Assembly: GCA_023145935.1 (NCBI GenBank)
Contig: JAGLDB010000029.1
Coordinates: forward strand, 1 to 14,526
Direction of reading: 5' to 3'
DNA: 14,526 nt
DNA from: Candidatus Sabulitectum sp.
GTDB lineage: Bacteria > Fermentibacterota > Fermentibacteria > Fermentibacterales > Fermentibacteraceae
How positions within the stretch are numbered: position 1 is the stretch's first letter; each line of letters opens with the position of its first letter. The position numbers and the translations under genes are program-made. Positions 1 to 7,153 of the stretch are shown piece by piece. Under the pieces are notes generated by a model that was not told where the DNA came from, did no database searches, and was given only the letters and a program-made list of their open reading frames with translations.

Positions 1-1617
1 AGAGGATCTCTGGAAAGTGCCATTCCTTCCACAACACGGTTGACTGATGACGAATTGTCAGAGCTTTCTGCATCTGGTATGGGCTATCTCAATGGTCGCG
101 TTCCAGGGGTCAGCGTAAGGGAATACGGAGGCTCTATGCCAATAGTCTCAGTTTCCATCAGAGGTGGAGATCCATCTCAGGTGGATTACATGGTAGACGG
201 CATTTCCATTGTTTCAACACGCGACGGTATGCTAACTGGAATATTTGATCCGGCAGTATTTACATCAGTGGAAATTGCAAGGGGAGGGGCCATAGCTGGA
301 GGAAGTGGTTCCGGCAGTGCAGGGGCTGTTAACTATCTGCCTCCTCTTTTGTCACAACCTCTTTCAATTTCATTCTCTGCCTTATCTAACGGCGGGGTTT
401 ACATTAACGGTAAACATCGTGGATCGGCGATATCATTAAGGCGTAACATAGGAAATAATGGTACGGAGGGATACAGTACAACTCTTCTTACCACGCGGAG
501 ATACCGTGATCTAGGAATTGGATTTCTCGGTGCCTGGGCCACCGGAGATACAGAAGGGCCTACATGGTCAACTGAAAGCGACGGGCATAGAGAACAGGGT
601 CAGGCAGAGGGTTGGGCAACACTTGTTCACAAGAGTTTAGAGATGGATATAAGTGTCGGCACAAGCCTTATGGACTACCGGCAGACTCTGCCATTTGATG
701 TTGATGATACCCACAGTGACTTTACAGTCAGGACATCTCTGCAGTGGAATGGCCCTCTGACTGTTAGAGGCGGTTTCAACGGAGCATGGCTTAACAGCTC
801 CGCTACAGATGATCATGCAATACAGTTCGGAACAATTCATGTAAGCAGGAAACACAGTTTTCTCTTTGCTAACATCGGCTTGCGATCAGCTTCAGACGGG
901 AATACTTGTCTGTCTGGAAGAGTCATAGTTGAAAAGCACAGGGAAAGTTTTCATCTGTTTTCTTCTGCTTTCTCGGATTTCAGAGTACCAACAGTTAATG
1001 ACCTTTACTGGCCTTCAGACGGCTACACATCAGGCAATCCTGAACTGGAAAGTGAAAGAACAACAGGTGCAGAGATAGGAGCAGGGTGGACCGGAATCTC
1101 ATCTTCAGGTGATATATGTGGATTCATTACAACATCAGACGATCTTATTATATGGCTGCCTGACGATTCCGGAGTCTGGAGCCCTTCCAACATCTCTTCT
1201 TCTTTTTCGAAAGGAGTGGAGTTATCAAGCTCTTTTGATATGGGGTTTGCAACTTTCTCAGGAACATTTACCTGGAACATTGCCACCGATGAAACAACGG
1301 ATACCCCCAGGGAGGGAATGCTGCTTCCATACAGACCGGAGTATACATGGGGGGGAGGTAGTCACATTGAACTACCTCTTGGCCTTGCAGTTGACCTGAA
1401 TGTGAATGGCATGGGCAAGCGGTTCACCAACAGAACACAGAGTGAATTTCTCAGCGAATACTGGATCGCCCATGCTGCTCTGAAAAGAGAGTTATCCCAC
1501 TCTGTGAGCATGGAACTGGGTGTGGGAAATATTTTCGATACCGTCTATGAAGAAACAAACGGCTATGCGGGTCGGGGAAGAACTCTTCGCATGACACTTG
1601 AATACAAAGGAGAATAA
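1..1617 (+). CDS. TonB-dependent outer-membrane receptor, BtuB-like (5' end missing)
   Basis: The frame is open at base 1, so the signal peptide, TonB box and any N-terminal extension lie outside the window; 538 residues are visible. The first ~110 residues are the end of a plug domain: a VPGVSVRE segment, a SIRGGDPSQVDYMVDGI segment and a VEIARGG segment fit the usual plug order. The rest alternates short strands as in a 22-strand barrel. In the barrel, FRVPTVNDLYWP followed by GNPELESERT, and the later IIWLPDDSGVWSPSNI, resemble conserved stretches of BtuB-like receptors (COG4206) in FCB bacteria. The chain ends GRTLRMTLEYKGE and lacks a terminal aromatic residue. Family role: energy-dependent uptake of a scarce ligand through the outer membrane, powered by TonB-ExbBD. 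The ligand is not shown by the sequence; a cobalamin-type compound is inferred from the next gene. A TTG at base 40 is internal, not the start. Confidence 0.9.
   Translation, partial: RGSLESAIPSTTRLTDDELSELSASGMGYLNGRVPGVSVREYGGSMPIVSVSIRGGDPSQVDYMVDGISIVSTRDGMLTGIFDPAVFTSVEIARGGAIAGGSGSGSAGAVNYLPPLLSQPLSISFSALSNGGVYINGKHRGSAISLRRNIGNNGTEGYSTTLLTTRRYRDLGIGFLGAWATGDTEGPTWSTESDGHREQGQAEGWATLVHKSLEMDISVGTSLMDYRQTLPFDVDDTHSDFTVRTSLQWNGPLTVRGGFNGAWLNSSATDDHAIQFGTIHVSRKHSFLFANIGLRSASDGNTCLSGRVIVEKHRESFHLFSSAFSDFRVPTVNDLYWPSDGYTSGNPELESERTTGAEIGAGWTGISSSGDICGFITTSDDLIIWLPDDSGVWSPSNISSSFSKGVELSSSFDMGFATFSGTFTWNIATDETTDTPREGMLLPYRPEYTWGGGSHIELPLGLAVDLNVNGMGKRFTNRTQSEFLSEYWIAHAALKRELSHSVSMELGVGNIFDTVYEETNGYAGRGRTLRMTLEYKGE
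1606..1613 (+). promoter_or_regulatory. Shine-Dalgarno site that fixes the lipoprotein start at 1619
   Basis: AAAGGAGA sits six bases before the ATG at 1619 and lies inside the last codons of the receptor gene. An earlier in-frame ATG at 1598 has no such site and would put charged and polar residues (NTKENN) in front of the signal peptide, so 1619 is preferred. The receptor stop ends at 1617, leaving one base between the genes; coupled translation is likely. Confidence 0.75.
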
Positions 1618-1618
1618 C

Positions 1619-2611
1619 ATGAAAAGAATAATAATCCTTCTATATCTGATTCTTGTGGCTGCTTCATGCAGAGACGCTGTAGGCCCTGCAGAGGGAGATA
1701 TGCCTGAGGGTCCTTTCGTTGTATGGTTTAACGGCTTATCCGGCTATGCAGATGCATACTTCATAGAAGCAGACACTGTAATTACACACGCCTGGCTCAC
1801 CGGGGAAGCAGCTAATCAAATCATAAATATTCAGGGAGACACTTTTGCAATACTATCATCTTTGACTGCAGATCTTCGTCTGTTTTCAGGAAACAGGTTA
1901 GGCGTTACAGATCAAATAGTTTATTTTCCCGAAGGCAGTAATCCATATTCTTTCGTTTTTTCAGGTGACACTGTTTATGCTGCATTATATCTTGACAATA
2001 GCATTGCTGTCTTAGATATGCTATCTGGAAACATTATAAATAATATCATCACAAGGTCTAATCCATGTGGTATTGAATATTATGGCGGAAAGATTTTTGT
2101 CAGCTATGCAAATCTCCCTGATCCTTCATCTCCTGGTGGTGTTTCAGTGTATGATCCGGTAATAGAAGCTGAATTATATTGGATAGATACTGGTGTAAAT
2201 ACAAACTGGTTGAAGATTCAGCCGAGCGGAATGCTTCATTGCTACTCCACCACTTATCCAGAGATCAATGGCCATATTACAATAGTTGATCCAAATACAT
2301 TTCAGATTTGTGCTACTGTTGAATGCAGTGGAGCTCCCGCTGAAGCAATACAGGTCGGAGAATCCTTTATCAGCCCTGATGGCTGGGGTCTGGGGGGTCT
2401 GATAAAGTACAACGAATCAGGTGATTTTACCAGGGTAGAGCTTCCTTTTGCTCCCACGGATCTTGCAATATCAGGAAACACAATTTATGCAACATCTTTC
2501 GCTGCAAACATGGTCTATCTTCTGGACTCCGCAACATTCCTGGTGGTTGATTCTCTTCAATCCGGCGGGGAGGGCCCACAGGGTATAATTGCTATTGATC
2601 CCTCTAACTGA
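1619..2611 (+). CDS. YncE-like beta-propeller lipoprotein, possible BtuG-type surface ligand binder
   Basis: 330 residues from the ATG at 1619. Residues 1-17 are a lipoprotein signal: MKR, a hydrophobic run, then LVAASC with Cys17 as the lipidation site (the residue at -3 is Ala, an acceptable but less common choice). The mature part has repeated blades of the YncE/NHL type: SNPYSFVFSGDTVYAALY (108-124), NSIAVLDMLSG (127-137), SNPCGIEYYGGKIFVSYA (147-164), GHITIVDPNTF (218-228) and APTDLAISGNTIYATSF (278-294). The number of blades, about seven, is my estimate. It directly follows the BtuB-like receptor. In Bacteroides, BtuG is a beta-propeller lipoprotein encoded next to BtuB that binds cobalamin at the surface and hands it over; a similar role here is inference from fold and neighbour, not from visible binding residues. 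It could serve another ligand. Confidence 0.72.
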   Translation: MKRIIILLYLILVAASCRDAVGPAEGDMPEGPFVVWFNGLSGYADAYFIEADTVITHAWLTGEAANQIINIQGDTFAILSSLTADLRLFSGNRLGVTDQIVYFPEGSNPYSFVFSGDTVYAALYLDNSIAVLDMLSGNIINNIITRSNPCGIEYYGGKIFVSYANLPDPSSPGGVSVYDPVIEAELYWIDTGVNTNWLKIQPSGMLHCYSTTYPEINGHITIVDPNTFQICATVECSGAPAEAIQVGESFISPDGWGLGGLIKYNESGDFTRVELPFAPTDLAISGNTIYATSFAANMVYLLDSATFLVVDSLQSGGEGPQGIIAIDPSN

Positions 2612-2635
2612 GTATCTTCCGTGTGAATAGCAATT
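2587..2635 (+). repeat. Perfect 10-bp inverted repeat around the lipoprotein stop codon
   Basis: The arm AATTGCTATT (2587-2596) is the exact reverse complement of AATAGCAATT (2626-2635). The 29-base loop contains the lipoprotein stop codon (2609-2611), and the Shine-Dalgarno of the next gene (GAAGGGA, 2636-2642) begins right after the second arm. There is no T-tract, so this is not a classical intrinsic terminator. It may be a weak attenuating or processing hairpin, or chance. Confidence 0.35.
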
Positions 2636-2652
2636 GAAGGGAACCTACATAG

Positions 2653-5016
2653 ATGAAGAATACAAAGTGCGACATGCACGTCCATTCATCCGCCTCCAGA
2701 CAATCAGCGAGGTGGATACTGCGAACTTTAAAGGCACCGGAGAGCTTTACTCCACCCGAACTCATTTATCATCTGGCAAAAAAACGAGGTATGGATTTTG
2801 TCACCCTGACAGATGTAAATACTATCGATGGCGTTCTTCAGATCAGAGATCTTCCCGGGGTTTTTCTAAGTGAAGAAATCAGTACTCTTCTTCCTGAATC
2901 GAAGAAACCTGTTCACATTTTGGTATACGATATTACCGTGGAGCAGCATGAAAAGATAGCTATTCTGCGGAACAATGCTTTCCAGCTTATTGAATATCTT
3001 GCAGACAAGGGAATAGTCCACTCTCTTGCTCACCCGTTCTACTTTGCAGGAGAAGACCTTTCCTCCGGTGAATGGAAAGACCTCATGTCCAGAATGATGC
3101 TGGTCGAAGGTCGAAACGGTTCACGGGCGATATGGGAGAATCAGGCTTCTCTGCAACTGGCGGAGCTGATAAAGGGTAACGCTTTTAAAGGGTTCACAGC
3201 AGGAAGTGATGATCACTGCGGAAGGTTCATAGCAAGAACATGGACGGAGGCTCTCTCAGACGGCACTTACAAAGGTTTCCTTGCAAATGTCGCAACAGGC
3301 AGGGGGCAACTGCAGGGTGATCATGGAAGCGCGGTAAAATCGGCCTATGCAGTCTATTCTATTGCATATTCTTTCTACCGGGATCGCCTTATGTCGAAGA
3401 GTGTTCCAACAGCCGCAACTATTGCCGTAGACAATTTCCTAAGCCCGTCAACGCGGGATGAACCTGAGGAACCAACACTGTGGCACAAGGCTGATTTTCT
3501 TTTTCACCATCTTCTGAAGAAAGCAAAGGGCAACAGTTCCGATTTCGAGAATTTTCTGGCAGACGAGCTGATAGAGATAGGTAAAGATCTTAATCTTCGT
3601 AAAGGCAGCCCCGAGATGGAAAAAGAGGGAATAGAAGAGAGGACGTATGAGATCCTCAACAGGCTTACAAACAGTCTTCTCAGGCGTTCTTCAGAACTTC
3701 TGGCGGAAAAGCTGAGCAATGGAAAAGTTATTGAAGCTTTCGAATCTTTCACTGCAATGATACCCATTCTTCTTTTGAATATTCCCTTTCCAGTCACCTA
3801 CATGGACAGAAGAAGGGGGCGGGATCAGGTAAACAGAATATGCTCTGAACTGGGTGCTGATTCGCCTGCAGCAAGAAGATCCGGCAAAAGAGCCTGGGTC
3901 ACCGACACGATCACCGATCTCAACGGGGTTTCCAGAACTATTCAGAAATTCGGCACTCTTTCTCTTGAATCAGACCATGAACTGGCTATCATTGCCTGCC
4001 AGGAAAAAGCTGTTTCATTCCCTGGATGGGTGGTGAACTTCAAGCCGATCAAGGAATTCAGTCTTCCGGACTATCCCACCAAGAAATTCTCTCTGCCTCC
4101 TCTTCTTGAAATGCTGAGGTTTTTTGAAGAGAATGATTTTGAATTGATCTATATCTCAACCCCCGGACCACTGGGTTTTGCAGCTCTCGGCATTGCAAAA
4201 CTGCTTGGAATCCCCACTGTATCCATATATCACACAGACTGGCCCAGACACGCAAATGATATTGTAGAAGACTCCCGGATAGCTGAAATGATAAGTGCTG
4301 GAACCGGGTGGGTTTATTCCCTTTCCGAGTTGGTCATGGTTCCCAGCAGGTACTACATGGACGACCTTGAAGCTCTTGGTGTACCACGGTCCAAAATGTC
4401 ACACTTCCCCAGAGGTACCGATCATGAGGTTTTCTCACCGAAATGGAGAACAGAGAATTTCATGTCTCGTTTCGGTGGAAGCAGCAATTCACTGAAACTT
4501 CTTTACACAGGCAGAATTTCCAGGGAAAAAGACCTTGATGTTCTTGCAGACGCGTTCCTTGAGGTGCGCAGAGAGTTCCCGGGAGTTGAGCTGTTTCTTG
4601 CAGGAGATGGTCCATACATACGAGAGCTGGGAAAAGCTCTTCTTGGAAAAGGCGGTTACTTCTGCGGAACCCTTGAAGGAGAGGACTTCTCCAGGGTATG
4701 CGCATCATGTGATATTTTCGTATTCCCATCAACTAAAGACACATACGGGAATTCAGTTCTTGAGGCACAGGCATCAGGAATTCCCTGCATAGTTACCGAT
4801 AAGGGTGGTCCCCAGGAAATTATCATCCCCGGAGAGACTGGTATTGTTTGTAAAGGTCTTGATTCTTCAAGCCTTGCTGAAGCAATACTGAAACTTCTCA
4901 GAGACGACGAGTTAAGAAAAACAATGGGGGAAAAAGGAAGAGAAAGAGGGCTTGAGCACGACTGGGATGATGCCTTTGAAACCATTTGGAGCGAAGGTAA
5001 CAGGCTGCTGAAGTAA
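2653..5016 (+). CDS. PHP-domain / GT4-type glycosyltransferase fusion protein
   Basis: 787 residues in three parts. Residues 6-225 form a PHP (polymerase and histidinol phosphatase) domain with MHVHSSAS (His9, His11), LTDVNTIDG (52-60), EEIS (Glu74), AHP (His127), VEGRNG (Glu152) and SDDH (Asp187, His188). At residue 55 the usual metal-binding His of TDHN is Val, so catalysis may be altered. Residues ~226-400 are a mostly helical linker I cannot assign. Residues ~410-787 are a GT-B glycosyltransferase of the GT4 type: YHTDWP (526-531), the donor-site GRISREKD (620-627; Arg621, Lys626), and DTYGNSVLEAQASG (696-709), where Asp696 and Glu704 take the EX7E positions. No signal peptide or membrane segment is seen, so it is probably cytoplasmic or membrane-associated. 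The acceptor sugar or lipid is unknown. ATG at 2653 has GAAGGGA 10-12 bases upstream. The stop codon overlaps the T-tract of the convergent tRNA terminator. Confidence 0.85.
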   Translation: MKNTKCDMHVHSSASRQSARWILRTLKAPESFTPPELIYHLAKKRGMDFVTLTDVNTIDGVLQIRDLPGVFLSEEISTLLPESKKPVHILVYDITVEQHEKIAILRNNAFQLIEYLADKGIVHSLAHPFYFAGEDLSSGEWKDLMSRMMLVEGRNGSRAIWENQASLQLAELIKGNAFKGFTAGSDDHCGRFIARTWTEALSDGTYKGFLANVATGRGQLQGDHGSAVKSAYAVYSIAYSFYRDRLMSKSVPTAATIAVDNFLSPSTRDEPEEPTLWHKADFLFHHLLKKAKGNSSDFENFLADELIEIGKDLNLRKGSPEMEKEGIEERTYEILNRLTNSLLRRSSELLAEKLSNGKVIEAFESFTAMIPILLLNIPFPVTYMDRRRGRDQVNRICSELGADSPAARRSGKRAWVTDTITDLNGVSRTIQKFGTLSLESDHELAIIACQEKAVSFPGWVVNFKPIKEFSLPDYPTKKFSLPPLLEMLRFFEENDFELIYISTPGPLGFAALGIAKLLGIPTVSIYHTDWPRHANDIVEDSRIAEMISAGTGWVYSLSELVMVPSRYYMDDLEALGVPRSKMSHFPRGTDHEVFSPKWRTENFMSRFGGSSNSLKLLYTGRISREKDLDVLADAFLEVRREFPGVELFLAGDGPYIRELGKALLGKGGYFCGTLEGEDFSRVCASCDIFVFPSTKDTYGNSVLEAQASGIPCIVTDKGGPQEIIIPGETGIVCKGLDSSSLAEAILKLLRDDELRKTMGEKGRERGLEHDWDDAFETIWSEGNRLLK

Positions 5017-5044
5017 AAAAGGCTCCCACTTTTAGTGTAGAGCC
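5015..5044 (-). terminator. Rho-independent terminator of the tRNA-Pro gene
   Basis: Read on the - strand, a hairpin spans 5044 to 5021: a 5-bp outer stem GGCTC/GAGCC, a small internal loop, a 4-bp inner stem CACT/AGTG and a three-base loop. Six T follow at 5020-5015. On the + strand the bases after the hairpin are A, so it should terminate only leftward transcription. It starts six bases after the tRNA CCA end and runs into the stop codon of the PHP-glycosyltransferase gene. Confidence 0.85.
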
Positions 5045-5050
5045 AAAAAA

Positions 5051-5127
<77 letters not shown>

Positions 5128-5138
5128 ACCGCAGCTCG

Positions 5139-5168
5139 ATTCTACTAAATTGGTACCATCAATGGCAA
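5139..5168 (-). promoter_or_regulatory. Sigma70-type promoter of tRNA-Pro
   Basis: On the - strand, TTGCCA (5168-5163; five of six matches to TTGACA) and TAGAAT (5144-5139; five of six matches to TATAAT) are separated by 18 bases. Transcription would begin near 5132, leaving a 5' leader of about five bases for RNase P to remove. Confidence 0.65.
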
Positions 5169-5170
5169 GC

Positions 5171-5199
5171 TTGACCTTTGAGGCGCCTTGAATCATAGT
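5171..5199 (+). promoter_or_regulatory. Candidate sigma70-type promoter of the carboxypeptidase gene
   Basis: TTGACC (5171-5176) and CATAGT (5194-5199) lie 17 bases apart, giving five and four matches to the consensus boxes. The start would be near 5206, with a leader of about 45 bases that ends in the Shine-Dalgarno AGAAGGGA (5236-5243). The -35 box lies two bases from the -35 box of the divergent tRNA promoter. An AT-rich stretch at 5214-5233 could hold an alternative -10 box. Confidence 0.45.
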
Positions 5200-5250
5200 T
5201 GCGCATCCTCGCATAGATAAATTTTTGTTAAATACAGAAGGGAAAGCAAG

Positions 5251-6864
5251 ATGAAGTACATATTTGTATTGCTTGTTCTCGGAGTGTCTGCCGGACTTGC
5301 TGGCGGGTATTCTGTTATGGTTCCGAATGTTACCAGAATTGATATTGAATACTTTCACGATAACGGTTACGACATTGAAGGCGTATTCGGTACAAAGGTC
5401 AGACTCTATGTGAACGACAGGCAGGAGACTGCACTAAGCAACATGGGTTACAGGGTTTTTGTTGAAGAGGTTCCCGCTCCGCTTGTAGCCTATCCAACCA
5501 TTGCTGAGATCAATGCATCAATGAATGCGGTTGTTGCGGCACACCCTGAAATTGCCAGAATCGAGCAGATTGGAACTTCTGTACAGGGAAGAGAGATCTA
5601 CGCGGTAATAGTCAGCGATAATGTTAATGATAATGAGGCGGAGCCGGAGATAAGAATAACAGGCAACATTCACGGAGATGAAAAAACCGCCGGGATGTCA
5701 TGCCTGAATTTCCTGGAGGTTCTTACAGATAACTACGGAACCAGTGACTTGTGTACCTATGTTGTTGACAATTCCGAGGTCTGGATAATCAGCATTCTCA
5801 ACCCTGATGGATATGCAAATGACACTCGATATAATGCGAACAACATTGATCTAAACCGGAACTGCAGCTATATGGGACCAGGTGGTGGCGGCGGATCAAC
5901 CGCTTTTTCCGAACCGGAAACTGCTGCGATGAGAGACATTACCATGCAGAGCTGGCCAGCCCAGAATAACTATACCCATCCATTCGCCACAGGTCTGTCT
6001 TTTCACAGCGGGGCGGAATGTGTGAACTGTGTGTGGAATTTCAGTACAACAGAGCCTATTCAGGATCTGGATTTTGTAACCGCACAGGCCAATGCCTACG
6101 CCAATCATCCGTCAATCAGCGCATACTATGGTGCTGGAGTATGGGACATCTGGATACCGGGAGCAGCCTGGTACCCCACAAACGGTGATGTGAATGACTG
6201 GTCGTACGGCGAGGTCGGTACTGTAGATCACACTATTGAAGTATCAAATATCAAGTCAGATCCAGACTGGCCCGGAATTGCCAATGCGAATTACATGCCT
6301 ATGCTTGAATTTTGCGAAACCAGTACTTATGGTATTTACGGTACGGTTAAAGACGGTGGTGGTAATCCTCTCGATGCTCTAGTAGAGGTTCAGGCTTCAG
6401 ACGGGCTTGACTCTTCTCCTCTTCGCTTCTGCCGCACCGATGTGGCTGATGGAGGCTACTCCAAGGCTCTTGTGCCAGGCACTTACGATATAGTTGTTAC
6501 AGTTGCAGGGCTTGGTTCACAGAGCAATAACGGCGTTTTGGTCGGGGCCGAAGTCATGATACCCGTTAACTTTGTTTTTGCAACTGGAATTGAGGATTCT
6601 TCCACTGAAAGTACTTTCATACGCATGAGTGTCTCGCCAAATCCCATAACAACAGCATGCATATTTTCGCTTCCTGACACAGGTATTGCTGGAAACTTCA
6701 AAATTTATGATATTTCCGGCAGAACTGTGTACGAGAAAAACATACCAGCTGGCGTTACAACACACTCGTTCAGCGCCGGTTCGACACTTCCAGCAGGGGT
6801 GTATCAGGTTAGATACATTTCAGGTGGGCGTTCTGCATCTACCAGGATGGTAGTTGCGAACTGA
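5251..6864 (+). CDS. Secreted M14 zinc carboxypeptidase with C-terminal T9SS-type sorting domain
   Basis: 537 residues. Residues 1 to ~19 are a Sec signal peptide (MKYIFVLLVLGVSAGLAGG). Residues ~82-350 are an M14 carboxypeptidase domain: zinc ligands His141 and Glu144 in NIHGDE and His252 in SFHSG; substrate carboxylate binding by Asn202-Arg203 in DLNRN; Tyr308; and catalytic Glu330 in HTIEVS. All key residues are present, so it should be active and remove C-terminal residues from peptides. Residues ~360-445 resemble a CarboxypepD_reg/transthyretin-like domain. Residues ~455-537 match the type A C-terminal sorting domain: SVSPNPITT, LP, IYDISGRTVYE, LPAGVYQVRY, then a basic end. In Bacteroidetes this tail directs export through the type IX secretion system, with cleavage and surface attachment or release. 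Location is therefore inferred to be the cell surface or medium. The ATG at 5251 has a good Shine-Dalgarno seven bases away. Confidence 0.92.
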   Translation: MKYIFVLLVLGVSAGLAGGYSVMVPNVTRIDIEYFHDNGYDIEGVFGTKVRLYVNDRQETALSNMGYRVFVEEVPAPLVAYPTIAEINASMNAVVAAHPEIARIEQIGTSVQGREIYAVIVSDNVNDNEAEPEIRITGNIHGDEKTAGMSCLNFLEVLTDNYGTSDLCTYVVDNSEVWIISILNPDGYANDTRYNANNIDLNRNCSYMGPGGGGGSTAFSEPETAAMRDITMQSWPAQNNYTHPFATGLSFHSGAECVNCVWNFSTTEPIQDLDFVTAQANAYANHPSISAYYGAGVWDIWIPGAAWYPTNGDVNDWSYGEVGTVDHTIEVSNIKSDPDWPGIANANYMPMLEFCETSTYGIYGTVKDGGGNPLDALVEVQASDGLDSSPLRFCRTDVADGGYSKALVPGTYDIVVTVAGLGSQSNNGVLVGAEVMIPVNFVFATGIEDSSTESTFIRMSVSPNPITTACIFSLPDTGIAGNFKIYDISGRTVYEKNIPAGVTTHSFSAGSTLPAGVYQVRYISGGRSASTRMVVAN

Positions 6865-6891
6865 TGCAGGGATACTTAGAAAGGTAGTGAC

Positions 6892-7146
6892 ATGGCACAT
6901 AAAAAATCGTCATCGAGTTCCAGGAATGGAAGAGATACCGCAGGACGAAGACTGGGAGTTAAGGCTCCATCCGGACAGTATGTCAGCGGAGGAACAATAA
7001 TTATTCGTCAGAGGGGGACAAGAATACATCCTGGTCTTAATGTGGGTAAAGGAAGTGATGACACTCTTTTTGCCAAGATAGAAGGCCGTGTTAAGTTCCA
7101 CCGCATGGGAGCCAGAAAGGTCGCTTCCATAATACCAGAAGCATAG
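6892..7146 (+). CDS. rpmA: 50S ribosomal protein bL27
   Basis: 84 residues with the family signature: MAHKK at the start, RNGRD (11-15), RRLGVK (19-24), [16 protein letters not shown] (33-48), [10 protein letters not shown] (52-61) and a GRVKF segment. The length is normal. The N-terminal tail, which reaches the peptidyl transferase centre of the large subunit, has no cleavable extension of the kind found in Firmicutes. The Shine-Dalgarno AGAAAGG (6878-6884) is seven bases upstream of the ATG. Position is the odd part: rpmA normally follows rplU (bL21) and often precedes obg, but here it lies 27 bases after a secreted peptidase gene and seven bases before hutI. Confidence 0.97.
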   Translation: MAHKKSSSSSRNGRDTAGRRLGVKAPSGQYVSGGTIIIRQRGTRIHPGLNVGKGSDDTLFAKIEGRVKFHRMGARKVASIIPEA

Positions 7147-7153
7147 ATCTCAG

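Noticed and set aside
40..42. TTG as the start of the TonB receptor
   Set aside because: The frame is open to base 1 and a receptor without signal peptide and first plug strands is not plausible; the gene is cut by the window edge.
1598..1618. Upstream ATG as the lipoprotein start
   Set aside because: It would overlap the receptor gene, lacks a ribosome site and would spoil the signal peptide; the ATG at 1619 has a good AGGAG at proper spacing.
5021..5044. Hairpin as a bidirectional terminator
   Set aside because: On the + strand it is followed by A residues rather than T, so only leftward termination is supported.
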